The position numbers and the translations under genes were made by a program. DNA of 64,000 nucleotides from Trichoplusia ni. Taxonomy: Eukaryota; Arthropoda; Insecta; Lepidoptera; Noctuidae. Shown piece by piece: positions 10,693-22,825 of this stretch. Within the stretch, counting starts at the first letter, position 1. Every line of letters starts with the position of its first letter. The stretch covers positions 13,595,657-13,659,656 of the forward strand of contig NC_039482.1 in the NCBI RefSeq assembly GCF_003590095.1, read 5' to 3'. The notes under the pieces are model-generated. The model saw nothing but the letters and a program-made list of their open reading frames with translations. It did not search any database and was not told the origin of the DNA.

Positions 10693-11373
10693 TGTGAGAG
10701 ACGCGTCGTAATACCGTATTGAGTACTACGTCACTCACACATGCGCAAACCGTGTTGTTATGTGATGTTTATTCATGTGTTTTATATTGGCAAGGTGTAT
10801 GGACGTTTGGTTCATGATTTCATAGCGAAATAAGCTAATTTCCGATCGTTTTAAAACAAGTTTTAAATTATGTATTTATGTAAGAAATTTATTTGGATGT
10901 GTAAATTGTGTTTTTAAAAATTTAAATGTTTGCTTTCGAATCTAGAATGCCAGACCAAATTAAAGGAAAGTTTTAATGAGTAATATCTATATTTAGATTA
11001 GGAGTTTATTTTATGGATAAAATTGCTGATTTATATTCAATTTATATTACAGAATCGTAGAAATTGTGAAAAAATCTTAGTTAACCAAATTAAAAAAAGC
11101 ACCTCCTAGACGCATAAAGGTAGAAATAAAAACTAAAGGAACAATTTCTTCGTATGCATGCGTTTGTGTCATTTTAATGCAATTTTCAATCATTCATCAG
11201 CAATTGTAAATAGTGGAATTTTGGCATGAACCGTTACGGTATGCTTTGACGTCGGCGTACGTAATAGGAGGCGAGGCAGAAGGAGTGCCAAGCTCAATCC
11301 CCTGGGTATTTGTCTCTTCAGACTGACTAATTCAAATAAAGGGGAAATAATATATTAATTCACGCGTATTTAT
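10693..11373. other. Unannotated stretch
   Basis: No feature seen apart from a short CpG-containing run upstream of the tRNA (10692-10720). Confidence 0.35.
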
Positions 11374-11424
11374 GAGGGAGCAAGACAGCATAACACACGG
11401 CGTAAAGCACTATCTCGCTTCCAC
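11374..11424. repeat. Imperfect palindrome (family P), copy 3
   Basis: GAGGGAGCAAGACAGC pairs imperfectly with the 3' arm GCACTATCTCGCTTCCAC. The 3' arm is nearly identical to those at 3513 and 19250. Confidence 0.55.
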
Positions 11425-11758
11425 ACTACGCTAAAAGTTAACGCGCTGATTATTGTTATCTACGATCAGGTGTTTTAATGTAAATTATTAATTAAAAATT
11501 GAATAATTATCTGATAAAAAAATTGAGAATAGTAATGTGTGGAACATTTTTATTGATCGATACAAAGTGAATGTTGTAAACAAGTGCTAGATAAGGTTTT
11601 AATAAAAATCTGATTGTTGAAACTGATCTGACTAGACGAAATCGCATTACAAAAGTTAAAGAGTCCTAAAAATGTAGCATTCTTCGATCTGTTGCCATAT
11701 ACACCCTTGCTATTATCATATCAAATTCATAAAAAAGGCAGTACCACAGCAAACCCAC

Positions 11759-12024
11759 TGAGCGCAAAGTATCGCAGGTTTCATACCAGAGTAGCAGAAG
11801 CATCTGTGTCATCCAGGAATAGCTTCAGAAAAAAAAACGTGAATCTTCTTCATACAGCGTCTTTTCCTTTTAATTTATAAGGGCAACATTTGCCAGCTGA
11901 GCTCGAAGTATCGCGGGTTTGATACCAGAGTAGCAGAAGCATCTGTGTGATCCAAGAATACAATTCAGGTGCAGAGAAAATATTCGTGAATCTCCTTCGT
12001 GCACCATCGTCCTTTTCATTTATA
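11759..12024 (+). repeat. Tandem duplication (period 139 bp) of a degenerate SINE-A piece
   Basis: Two adjacent units repeat the series AGTATCGC.GGTTT.ATACC, AGTAGCAGAAGCATCTGTGT, ATCCA.GAATA, CGTGAATCT.CTTC. The aligned AGTATCGC starts at 11768 and 11907, giving the period. The order (B-box-like GCGGGTTTGATACC, then GTGTGATCCAAGAAT) resembles family SINE-A, so this is probably an old SINE fragment duplicated in place. Confidence 0.6.
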
Positions 12025-13561
12025 AGCGCCTTACAGCCAATTTTTTGTTGATAAAAGAAGTTCTACAATTGAAGTTTGGACTAGTAGTTCTATGTAGTCC
12101 ATATATCAACAGCACATTTGTACTTCAGATGTACAAATACCCGAGTGTACATAATCTAAAAACACTGATTCTTTTATTGATGTTAGATTTAGCAGATGAC
12201 GGGAGATGACAGGTTTATTCTGTGGTGTTCGGGTGTTTTTGTGAAATAATTAGATTAATTAGGCTATTGAACTCATGAACTGTGTATTCTTATAATAATG
12301 TTTGATTGAATTTACATAAAAGTGATGTCGTTACTTCGTGATGTTATCACAATATTTTAATTGATGATATCATAGAGAGGTGATAAACTGTTCTGGGTTC
12401 TGATGTCGGCCTTAAATTAAAATGTCGCATATTGGACACTTGTCTAACATATGCTCATACTCGATAATGTGTAACAGATTCTTATTTCACAACGGCAAGA
12501 ATAAATCTTATACAGCATATATTAAACACATGTTGTATATTAAATGTTATTTGTTGTATATTAAACATATGTTTGTCCGTTTTTTTGTTTGCTTGTTCCA
12601 TACTTCAACTGCATACAAATATAACAATTACAGATCATTTGTAATCTTCAAGTGTAACCCCAGACATTAAAGGAACATCTCCATTCAAATGTTTTTTATT
12701 CGTTGCTTCATATATCAGTAATTTTTAATTGCTTGGATGTTTTGTTCTTATAGAATGCTTGTGTGGTCTTTGATTAGTTTAATCTTTTATTTCTTGTCTT
12801 AGTTGTCTTTCGGGGTTCGTAAGCATTGCAATCTTGGTGTCTTTTGGTCTAAAAGATTATTTTAAATATCAAATGCGACTGAAAATCATTTTTAAAAAAC
12901 AAGTAATGATTACCGAATCAAATATACCACCGAAATTAATCAGTAGTTTATTGGTTTTTTATGTTTTTGCATAAAAGACAAACCAAGATAGTTTTTTATA
13001 AGGTTTAAGCTTTTTACAAAGTAGTTTGCTTTTGTCAAATTAATAAAACGAAAACATTTAAGTTCCTAGTTCTAAGTATTTCACTCTCAATCTTCAAGTA
13101 AGATTCATAGGTTCAAAAGAACAAGCAAAAACCATTGTGCTACTTAATAAGATCTGTCTTTTATTAACCATCCAATTGTGTAGCATATTTAGTTTTTACA
13201 ACAATTGCAACATGAGCTAACGAGATTATCAGAAGGCATAAAGTAACTCAACTCACTTTTACTAGCGTGGGAAACGAGTGAGTTATATGGACTTTGTTCT
13301 AATGTTATTACACTAATTATTACTTAGTTTTAATACTTGTAATGAGTTTTGGTGGGATATAATCACTTTTGTATGTAATCCATCTAATCGTCGTTATATT
13401 ACACAATAAGTGTTTTATGAGCGATTCGTTGAGTGAAAATGAATCGACGAGTTTTGTCTTAGCATGCTTGTATTTTGTCTTGGGTTAGTGCGTGAGGTAG
13501 TTTTTTTGAAGTTAATGTATTCATCCATTGGATGATTACATTCTAGTTTAAGAGCCTAGTC
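12025..13561. other. Unannotated stretch
   Basis: AT-rich. A small direct repeat of TTGTATATTAAA lies near 12530-12570. The 82-codon frame at 12422-12670 is low complexity and has no recognised domain. Confidence 0.35.
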
Positions 13562-13640
13562 TTGAGTCACAACTGTAACGTTTGAAAAGTGCCTGGAAAA
13601 CGGCTTATTTCAAATAAAAACTTTTGATTTTGATTTCGAT
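13562..13640 (+). mobile_element. Putative LINE 3' tail
   Basis: The sequence ends TTCAAATAAAAACTTTTGAT then TTTGATTTCGATT, a short (TTTGAT)n-type tail after an AATAAA-like signal, as often seen at 3' ends of insect non-LTR retrotransposons. No LINE ORF lies upstream, so it would be a 5'-truncated stub. A gene 3' end is the alternative. Confidence 0.35.
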
Positions 13641-14659
13641 TCTATGACCTTGGAAATGGAAAATATATGCTAAAATTGGGTTTTCGGCAGCTACAGCAAT
13701 GACTGTGGTGTATTCCATGCTATAGACCCACATACCACCTGCTGATCTGCCCAAGATGCCCAGTTAGCATCACAGCAGAAGATTTAAAATAGGTTAATTA
13801 AAAAGCCATCAATTTGGCCAGGTTTTTGTCTGTTTAGAAAAAAAATCGCCACGAAAGCGAACAAAAAGTTTTCATAGCTTAGTAGAAAGCCTAGTTAATT
13901 CTCCAATATCTATTTATGTAATTATGTTGGTTATTCCTATTTGAAGTTAAATGTTCTGATAAGCATAAACTAAGTCAAATTCTAATTACTTGTCCACTTT
14001 GAATGTTCAGTAAAATGTGATTTAAATGTAACGGTAAACCACGGCATTTGGCAACACAATCACTACTGCGGTTGAAACCGCAATGTCGGTTAAACGAGTT
14101 ATGCGTTTACACTAATTATGTTCTAAAATGATGTTCTTATATGGGTCTTATTGGAAGAATTTGTCGTTAAATGGAACAGATTATGTCGTTACCACCTTTT
14201 TGTAATGAGAAATAGAATAAATGTTTATGATACCTACACGAATTCTAATAATATTATTTTATTTTGTTCTCTTGTAATATTTCCGTCAATTAATTTGTTT
14301 ATGATTCAATAATCTGTCTAAGAAAATACAGATAGGGCAAATATAATGTGGGCATTGCTTACGTCCTCGTTAATGAATAAAGTAATTTATAAACACAAAC
14401 TTAAAGTGTCAAAAACGTTCTGTTTGAAACAAGCTTTCTACTCGATAAATAAATAGAAACGCAATAAACGTAACACATACTCACCTACTTTGATCCGCAA
14501 ACAGAAACATACAAAAGAGCCATATAAAGTTTATAAACAGACTTTAATTTTATATAAAAGCACACCATATTTTCTAAAATAAACATAAAACAGTTCACAT
14601 AAATAAAACTGTTGATTTATTACACGTTTTACGATTACGAGTAGTTTATTTGATTACAT
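13641..14659. other. Unannotated stretch
   Basis: No feature supported. TGACCTTGG at 13645-13653 is another lone half-site match. Confidence 0.35.
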
Positions 14660-14830
14660 TCGCGTCGCTATGGTAACGGCAAGATGGCGTCCGTTCGCGC
14701 ATGCGCACTGCCGGCCGGGCGGGCTTCGACTGTCAGTTTTGCTTTGTTTTGGCGCCAAAGCGATGGTTGTAATGATGGTGCCCATTGGCCCGTGTGAATT
14801 CCTTCCGTAGTTGCCCCGGATACCATTAAT
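14660..14830. promoter_or_regulatory. Candidate CpG-rich promoter (RFX, YY1, NRF1, E2F-like motifs)
   Basis: Within about 110 bp of GC-rich DNA lie GCTATGGTAAC (14668, X-box-like), CAAGATGGCGTCC (14680, YY1/Pho-like), the NRF1 palindrome GCGCATGCGCA (14697-14707), the E2F-type palindrome TTTGGCGCCAAA (14748-14759) and CCCATTGGCC (inverted CCAAT). Such clustering is typical of broad housekeeping promoters. A 37-codon ATG frame starts inside the YY1-like site (14684-14797, good GCAAG-ATGG context), but it has no recognised family. I see no exon belonging to it, so the transcribed gene may lie outside the window or start with a non-coding exon. Confidence 0.45.
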
Positions 14831-15977
14831 TCGGGTTAGAAAGAGCTATTTAGATGGAGTTTAGTTTATGTAGATCATTCTATAAATATATTTTTAGTTA
14901 TAACATTTTTCTAACTTACCTACGTAGTGCGAAATTCAATGAAGGAATATCAATAAAGAACAGGGTTTATTAAGCGCTTTTAAGAAACTTTTTATGAAGA
15001 TAGCTAGCTGCATAGAGCCACATTGAACAATACCGCACCTATTTTCGACATCGAATTGCCCAATCGATACTCATAGATCACATGCCATTCGAATCGAAAA
15101 GAATCGAGATAAAAATTTATTGTTCGGTAATAATAATGTTTCGTGCATTGTCGGGTCCGACCGGATCCGATGTCGGTAGGAAATACCGGTGGGTGTCCTA
15201 CTATGGCCATGACTTTGGTAAGCTTCAGAACGAAAACATAACAGATGCTAATAAATGTTCCCTTTGCCATCTAAATGGCTTGTTGAACGAGCACTTTTGT
15301 TTTATTTAAATCTTCTTTTGTGTTCTTTACTAGAACATTTATCTGTGGAAAATTCCCTACCATACATTTTCCACTCTCGGAATATCGAACTAGGTTCAAA
15401 TATAATTGACCTGGAGTCCTATTAGATACCACGACAAACTCGCTAAGCATGACGAATCACAACTTTGATACACCTGCAAGACAAGCGTTTGAGTTATCCA
15501 CAAATTCTTGTTGATTCTGTGTGTCTTGTGCATTACGTGTTTTGTGAATGTTTGCAAACTGACCTCCCCCCCACGTACCTACACAAAACTCAAAAGAAAA
15601 AAAATCCCCCATAAACCATGGTGCCCCTACGAACTGGTACGGACAACTGATTTAGTAAACAATGCGATGTATTGCCTGAGCTACACCAGCAGTTGGCAGA
15701 CGAAACCGGGACTCCAACTAGTTTAGCAGTATGTTGTGACAGGCACTTATCAATGTGACAACAATATCTCGTGGGTGGTAATGGGAGTTCCGTGTGGGCT
15801 ATATTTATATTGGGGATTTGATAATCAGATACCGTGAAGAGACACTATTGCTCTCACTAACCTGATTATCAGATCTGTAATAATTACTTTTGAGGTGATT
15901 TAAGGGTTTTTACGCCAGCCAGTGGGGCGAAAAGCCAAAACGACGATAGGATTTTTCTACAATAACGGAAACCTCCA
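14831..15977. other. Unannotated stretch with a small hairpin
   Basis: GATAATCAG (15820-15828) and CTGATTATC (15862-15870) are perfect inverted repeats around a 33-nt centre containing GTGAAGAGACACTATT, which recurs at about 26531. The ORFs at 15004-15726 overlap one another on both strands and look random. Confidence 0.35.
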
Positions 15978-16167
15978 GCAAGGAATTTAATCCTTGTGTG
16001 GATGCGGGGGATTTCACAAACATTCAAGTCACATGCACAATGACACACAGACGGAATAAGTATTCGTCGATCATACAAATGCTTGTCGTACGCGGGGATC
16101 GAACCCGCGAGATGACACGGACAGGGGTTTTTGGCGTCGTGACCCCAAACACTCGGCTATCCGTGCA
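15978..16167 (-). mobile_element. tRNA-derived SINE, family A
   Basis: On the minus strand: head TGCACGGATAGCCGAGTGTT (A-box region), B-box CGCGGGTTCGATCCCCGCGT, then GACAAGCATTTGTATGATCG, a CATGTGACTTGAATGTTTGT block and a CACAAGGATTAAATTCC tail. Same order as the copies at 18368, 30562 and 49632. The head can drive Pol III; mobility depends on LINE reverse transcriptase (known for tRNA SINEs). Confidence 0.8.
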
Positions 16168-16639
16168 TTCAACTGTGTTGGTAATTAAAATGCATAACGA
16201 TATCAAAATACATATATATACTTTAAAAGTCTTTAAATCAATTATTTAAATACAATATTGCTTTTATCCAATTAATTAAATTTTTTCGTTGAACTTTCAA
16301 GTGGCCTTTGTAGGTCCTGAAGTTCGGTCCACAGTTATTAAATAAAAATAAAGGGTTTCATTCTCTCTCTCAAAACTCCAAAGTTTCCTTCAAATGCTTT
16401 TTCTTTTGAATTTTTCTTGTCTACGCGTGTCAAGGGAGCCTTTACTGCAATATTTTTCCTAAAAAACTTGTATATATTATTCCCACTTCTTCTATTCCCG
16501 CCTAACATTTTACGCTACACAATAATCATACATTATTAGAAATGTCCAAAAATGTCGTCAAAATGCGTATCTTTACAAAACAAGCTAAAGTTTTTTAACT
16601 ACAACGAAGGAAAATGGATGCTGGTTTAAGCTGCAAAAA
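16168..16639. other. Unannotated stretch
   Basis: No feature seen. Confidence 0.35.
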
Positions 16640-16752
16640 CATAACGAAGTCGGTCAGCTACTTACATACCAAATTTCATCGATATTCGTTAAGTCGTTTG
16701 GGTGTGAAGAGGTTAAACACATACTTCATAAACTATCGCTTTTATAAGTGTG
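16640..16752 (-). mobile_element. Helitron-like fragment
   Basis: GTCAGCTACTTACATACC then AAATTTCATCGATATTCGTT and GTGAAGAGGTTAAACA match the core of the element at 48447-48680 (GTCAGCTACCTCGATACCGA, TGTGAAGAGGCAACAAACG). Both ends are lost. Confidence 0.45.
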
Positions 16753-18367
16753 ATTGGTTCAGTATTTCAATACTAGTTATTCGCTAACCAACAAAACATT
16801 CTTTAACTACTACGCTACATCTGTTAGTCATTACAGATTAAACCAAAGATTCATTTATTTTCAAAATCCAAAGGCACTCGCAAAACCATGAGAAAGATAG
16901 ACTCTACTCCTATGTGTTGGTACTTTATAGTGTCATACCATAAAGTCCACTGAAGGAAATGCCATATTAACGTGATCACGAAGCTGCACAGCCAGTTATA
17001 TCATATAACATGTATTCGTGACGGTCGTTAACTGTTCATTAACAGAACACACACGATACTGCAGAATAAATACTTGTCAGCCTTTAGATATTTTGCTTAT
17101 TCTGGGTCTGTTTTAGAGGATAATAGCATAAACATGCAGCTTGGCATAATTAAAAGGAGATTTGGCGAAGAAACAGCATCAAAATGTCACATCTTTAAAG
17201 AAACTTTATGAACTTGCTCTCCATTCTTAAGTTCTCAAAAGAAGGAAGGTGTGACCATCAAACAAAAGCATGGAGCAACGGAATTCTGATGAGACAGCAA
17301 GAAAACCACCTACATTGTATCCAAAATGTGCCAAGGTACCTAAAATCATATCCACATTCAAGAAAGGAAACCGTAAAAAAAAATTTTCGTACAAATAGCA
17401 CCGGCCAGATATTCTAAACACTAGTTACAACGAAGATCGCCCCTAATTTCGCCATCATTCATCAACACTTAAAAACTGGACCAATGAAACTATTAAACTT
17501 AACTCAGATTCATATCTTCATTAAAAATGGTCTGTCAAAAACAAGGTACAAATTGCCGCTCGGTTTCTGAAGCAAAATCGTACAGTCACGAATTTGGGAA
17601 AGAGACAACGATATATGAAGCAGATGAGTTGAAAAGAGATGGGGGGTCTGGACCTTTCATCGCGCCGAAGTTCCCACGACACAAGAATACGTACTTTTAT
17701 TATACTTATTAAATACATGCCAGGAGCTATGGAGTAATGTAGCTTCGAAATAATACGTGTTGTGGACCTTGAGAGACAATTGGGAATTATAAAGTTCTTT
17801 CAGTTACTCGTTGTCTAAGCTTTAATATATAGGTAATCTGAACAGTAGACTAACGTATATCAGAAATGATTATCTTCATTTACAAATGTTTTATAACTTT
17901 TAGAAACTGCTTTTGAGACAAAACAATATTCCTTTTAAGGTTCAACTAATTATTTACCTTTTATCTTTATTCCACTTGTTTTTCCTAAAAAGACGTAGGC
18001 TATTTACTCATAAATTTCGAATCGAAGCATGACAGCATCATAAAATTATAATAAACTAAAAACCATTAACATACAATTATAATATTAAAGTGGAACAATA
18101 GTGTTGACAAACTCTCAATCTTGAAGACAATCAAGGAAGCAAGGGATTCACAAGTTTATAGAAATGTAAAAGAGTCAATGAACTATCTTTAGTTCGTTGT
18201 ATGATCATTCATACAATCATGTACTTCATCTTTTTATCTCTTTAGGAGTACGTTGTGGCGGTGTTCTTTGTATACCAAGTTCATTCCGCTCATTAAAAGT
18301 TGGCTTTATATTCCTCTGCCATTTCTGTTCCATAATCGGATTTAATTTAGTTCTAACCGGCGTCAAC
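16753..18367. other. Unannotated stretch
   Basis: Overlapping frames on both strands (17208-17421 and 17521-17718) have no recognised domain. No repeat match elsewhere in the window. Confidence 0.35.
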
Positions 18368-18558
18368 TGCACGGATAGCCAAGTGGTTGAGGACCAAGCC
18401 AAATCTAATGTGCGCGACGTGTTGCGGATTCGGGCCCCGCGTAGGGCAATGCGTTTGTGTGATATACGAGTTCTTGTCTGGAGTCTAGGTGTATTTGTGC
18501 ATGTAAATTGAATGTTGAAACCTGACGTGGCACAATTAGTGCGGGAGTCGTTTTAAAG
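18368..18558 (+). mobile_element. tRNA-derived SINE, family A
   Basis: Head TGCACGGATAGCCAAGTGGT, B-box region decayed (GCGGATTCGGGCCCCGCGT), then GTTTGTGTGATATACGAG, GTGCATGTAAATTGAATG and the GTGCGGGAGTCGTTTT tail. Complete in order but with several point changes. The 104-codon frame overlapping it (18197-18511) is incidental. Confidence 0.8.
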
Positions 18559-19249
18559 ACGACTCCTTCGATGGAATATCAAAATTATGTTGAAATCACA
18601 GAACAGTTAACAGGAATGAAATTGAAAACAAAGAGTCTAACGAGTGCAACGCTATAAAATTTATATTACTGCAATTTTAACACCGAATCCTTTATGAATG
18701 TTCTTCTGTTTTCTAATACTTGAATGAAAGGCTTCCCTTAAATCTGTAGTAAGTTACCGTGAAGATTCAGTTTGGGAGTAATAAAAACTCCATGACAAAG
18801 AATACTCATTCAGTCAATATAAGGGGTCAGATAGTTAACCTATTTCGATGAGCTTACAACTGACTTGTAATTGGATATTAGGGTCCAAGATATATTAGTA
18901 CTTAAACGTAGGTAAAACTAGTGGAGAACAAAGGAGAGTTTTAGCCGTGCATGGTTAGATAGCATCAATACTTTGAGTTTCTTTTTCTGACTGGATTGAT
19001 GGAAAAACAAACAATTCCTTAAAATATAAGACCATTATGCCTTCAGGCATAAAAAAACAGAGTATACCAAAGTTAATCCATTGTTACCTATTAGATCCGT
19101 CATCCAGCCGTCTCACACACATTCATTAATTACTGCGCGCGCGCATACTGAATGAAAATTAATCATGTCCACATGACGTGGTGTGTTTGCTCAGTATGAA
19201 GTGCCGACAGGAGACCAGCACCATCTTATAAACTAACTTTGTTGCAATT
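18559..19249. other. Unannotated stretch
   Basis: No feature beyond a short hairpin ATGCCTTCAGGCAT near 19035. Confidence 0.35.
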
Positions 19250-19301
19250 GTGTGAGAGAGATGGCACGTTACGTCATATATAGCGCTGTCTCGCTTCCAC
19301 A
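19250..19301. repeat. Imperfect palindrome (family P), copy 4
   Basis: GTGTGAGAGAGATGGC pairs imperfectly with GCGCTGTCTCGCTTCCAC. Centre ACGTTACGTCATATATA. Confidence 0.6.
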
Positions 19302-19790
19302 AAGAAGCGGTAGTAGAGATCTAACCATTTTTGTTCTATTTTCGGATCTTTATACGAAGACTTCATTGTGAAAATGTTTTAATGACTTATTAGGGTTTCG
19401 GACGAATGAGTAATTAATATCATCTTCTACCTTCTACAGTCATATTTCAAAGGAATTTTTGTAAGATAAATTAATTAAGCTTTATGCTCGAATGATCTGG
19501 TTATAAGGCTACACAGTTGACTTTGGGCATTTTTATAATGAGTAGGTTTTTGAGTGAACGTTGATGACCATTATGTTTGCTACAGGTTTCCAGATCTTCG
19601 AGAAAGTAAAAGCAAGAGACAGACGTAAAGTCACCGATGGCAATGAGGTAGCCGAGGTCTGATAGTCATAGTTTGGGAACTTTAGTTAATCTGCGTATCT
19701 AGTCTGCTTTTAAACTCTCCGACACAACTCTTACAATGTTTTCATAAGCCATCTAACTTCTAGAACTTTCAATATGAAATGATAACAATA
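19302..19790. other. Unannotated stretch
   Basis: No feature seen. Confidence 0.35.
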
Positions 19791-20031
19791 TACAACCATC
19801 ACACAAGGACATCTAGACTCAAGCTAAGCTTAGCTTGTTCCGATGAGAGTCACTCATGACAACACTTTGAAATTCATCGATACATAACATAATATTGATG
19901 AATATCACCCAGTCATAAAAATAAATATCGTAACCTATCACAAAAAGTTCTGTCCTGTGTGGGAATCGAACGCACGACCTCCGGTACAGCAGTCACAGCC
20001 ACAAACCACTAGACCAACAGACCGGTCAAAT
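19791..20031 (-). mobile_element. tRNA-derived SINE, family C
   Basis: The minus-strand head has ACCGGTCTGTTGGTCTAGTG (A-box) and GTGCGTTCGATTCCC (B-box). The body matches the copy at 40993-41262 (CAAGCTAAGC block, ATCACCCAG motif). It contains an 18-bp perfect palindrome, CAAGCTAAGCTTAGCTTG, at 19820-19837. Diverged from the second copy, so old. Confidence 0.7.
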
Positions 20032-20411
20032 ACAATTTTAATTGAAAACAAAATGTTTAACTATATGTGTACCAAATGTACCAATTCTAAGTTTTTGGAA
20101 ATAAATTAACATGACTGTAATGTTGGCCTATATTCATGAATCAGTCTTTGTTTGTTGATGTGTTTTATTACCACAAAGCTTTGCCGACACGCAACGTAAT
20201 TTGTTTGTTCCGATAAAAATAGGCGATTGTGAGGCGCACTTTTAATCTATTGTAAATGGTATGTTACTGGACTTCCTCGACAAATAAAATGTTTGATTTC
20301 AGGACTTTCAGGAAAAAGGAGGCATAAGGAAGAAAAGTTTATGCACAATTCAGTCAATTCTAAGTCGGACTTGCAATATTAAGGGTACAAAAAAAGAGAT
20401 TGGTGGCAATA

Positions 20412-20570
20412 AAATGATTTGCAAAAACCACTGAACCGAGTTGAACAAAATTAAGTACACAGATAGTTTATAATCTGGATTAACACGTGAGATGGTTATT
20501 TCACGATTCTATGTTTTCGTGGTGTTATCATTTTCCTTGTGTTGCGGGCGGGCCGCTGACAACAGCTTGA
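20412..20570 (+). mobile_element. Decayed Helitron-like element
   Basis: AAAACCACTGAACCGAGTTG, CACAGATAGTTTATAATCTG then GATTAACACGTGAGATGGTT, ending GCTGACAACAGCTTG. Same order as the core and 3' end of 41785-42078; the terminal CTAG has decayed to CTTG. Confidence 0.5.
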
Positions 20571-21827
20571 TTTTACTGTTTCTAGTCTGTACTGCCCCAA
20601 TGCTCTACAAGGCCTCTCTCCGACTAATATCAGTTCATTTATAAGGGATCACCACCAGAAAAACTAAAACTTCTTGAATTGAAAAGAAGCCCAGACATCG
20701 GTGTCCACCTCATACCCATCATCTACCATCCGTTGGTCCGTCAATCTGCCACTCCGTAAAATGATTTTAAAATAAAAACGTATTAAAATCCCGGAAAATC
20801 CATCATAATCAAAAAAATGGTAATAGCATTGTTATTTCATGGATCGTTACCCCGTTGTCCATCATATAACGGATTGTCCCCACACAATCAATTATATAAC
20901 GCTTCTAATTCGATCATTTATGGGAAAAAATTAAACTGACTCATCACAAAATTTAACACAATTTTGAATTTTAATTTCTAGAAAATAAAGGTCAGTATTG
21001 CCTGATATTGTATCGGTATAATTTGACGGTTGCATTGTTTTAGAACTATGATGTAAGATGATCAGTTAAGGTTTAGTTTCTTTGTTTTATGCCTACTTAA
21101 GTAAAGCTTCACAGAATAATTCAATAATGTTTAAAAACGAAAACTGAAAATTACTAGAGCTTTCGCTTCTTTTTTACAAGGAGATATTATAGATAAATGT
21201 GGTGTCTAATAGCTTAAAAATTGGTTTATTGCAAAACTGTTTTGTCAGTATAAACCGTACCTCAAACTATTAGTCCGGCAAAGCAGTCGAAGCCTCCGTT
21301 GAAGTTAACTGTGGCATACCGAAAGAAAGATAAAACTTTAAAGCCTACTTGTCCTATCTACACAACCCTCATCCACGTCACATTGTGTGTGTTCCATCAT
21401 TTTGATGCTAGGATCCTATCATCTTTGCGGTCATTATACAGATTGTCCGCCTTCAAGTAATTTCTTTTGTAATCCTAGAGGAATGTTGAGAATGGTGTAA
21501 TAGGTCACTTAAACGTCTGTACTCTGTAGTGTGAGTGACGTATGTCGGCATCGGCGCTTTCATCCAGCTATAAATATGGTTTTTGATGTAATTTAATGTG
21601 CTACCTTCGGGCTGTGATATCGTTTTTTGTGGTAGTTTAGGAACTTTATGTTTATTTTTATTAAAAAGTTGAGGTACTTTTATTTTGGATCATAAATATT
21701 TGGTATCATGTACCAGATGCAATGGTGGTTTCAGTGGATTATTCCGATTTGTCACCTTAGGGTGAAGATATGATCTCCCCTTAGGGAGTGGGTGTCCTTG
21801 AAGATTCCCCCGCCTTTCAAAAAAAAA
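20571..21827. other. Unannotated stretch
   Basis: No feature seen. Confidence 0.35.
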
Positions 21828-22436
21828 AAGGGGACAAGTGCGAGTTAAACTCGCGTGAAGAGGGTTCCGTACGATGTTATCTATCATGTTCAAAATATGT
21901 TCTCCCACACATTCCACCTGCAAATGTAAGTTGGTACGCACAATATTGAGTGATTTACCATGTTATTTTAATATCATGGACTTCTTATAGGTTTTCCTAT
22001 AATCTACAAGGTGAAAACTAATTTCTGTATTTTTTTCAAAATTTTAGGTTCAGTAGTTTCGGAGATAAAGGGGGGGGGAATGGTAAATTTTCGTCAATTT
22101 TCTTAATTAACTTGGAAAATATTTATTTTAAAATTACAAAAAAATACATTTAAGATCTTCTCAACAAGACCTTTCATTTGATATGCCACACGATGCAGTT
22201 TTCAGTTTTTTTTTTTTAATTTTCCCATCCCCCTAAAAATGACCCCCCATATACAGATTTCATCTGCTCACGTCACACCTCTGTGTTTGGGTCACAGGAA
22301 TTGATATGTGTACCAAATTTCAACTTAATCGGTCTAATAGATTCGGAGATAATTAACTGTAAGCGACGGACGGACAGACACACGAATGATCCTATAAGGG
22401 TTCCGTTTTTGTATTCAGACGTACGGAACCCTAAAA
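21828..22436. repeat. Dispersed repeat, family D (AGGGTTCCGTAC...GTACGGAACCCT)
   Basis: AGGGTTCCGTAC (21861-21872) and GTACGGAACCCT (22421-22432) are exact 12-bp inverted repeats 548 bp apart. Inside are GTTCAGTAGTTTCGGAGATA, CTTTCATTTGATATGCC and GACGGACGGACAGACACACG, the run of motifs found in a common, poorly classified lepidopteran repeat (from memory). Related sequence lies at 50555-50720. ORFs inside are incidental. Confidence 0.5.
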
Positions 22437-22661
22437 AGTGAAGATGGGAAAAAATGACCTGGCCCAACGTTAGCAATGATTTTAGTAAGCAACGAATTAA
22501 TTTATTTACGTTACTTAGAACTATCTATTGCTAACATTAATAATCCGTTTCATTGAGGTAGAAACCTTTTGCTCTTTTTTTTTCGAACGCCGAAAGTATT
22601 CCATTCCAAGCAATAGCACGATTATATGGTGAGTTTTGCGTAATCAAACCATAATTGATTA

Positions 22662-22825
22662 TGACTGCACGAATACCCCGTGCTATACTTAGGTCAACAT
22701 GCCAATGACCACCGCACGTGACGTGCCGCTGCTTCGATACCCGCGTAAGACGAACATTTCTGTGATTCGCAAGTGCTTGTTCTAAGTACAGGTCCTGTGC
22801 CTTATGGGAAAGCTTGTAAACCCAG
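22662..22825 (+). mobile_element. tRNA-derived SINE, family A (decayed)
   Basis: TGACTGCACGAATACCCCGT, GGTCAACATGCCAATGACCA, GCTTCGATACCCGCGTAAGA, then GTGATTCGCAAGTGCTTGTT: the SINE-A motif order with heavy substitution. The 3' half is missing. Confidence 0.6.

Noticed and set aside
16080..16167. Possible minus-strand tRNA gene
   Set aside because: Head of SINE-A; followed by the common SINE body and present about a dozen times in the window.
18197..18511. 104-codon plus-strand ORF
   Set aside because: Its second half is the SINE-A at 18368-18558.
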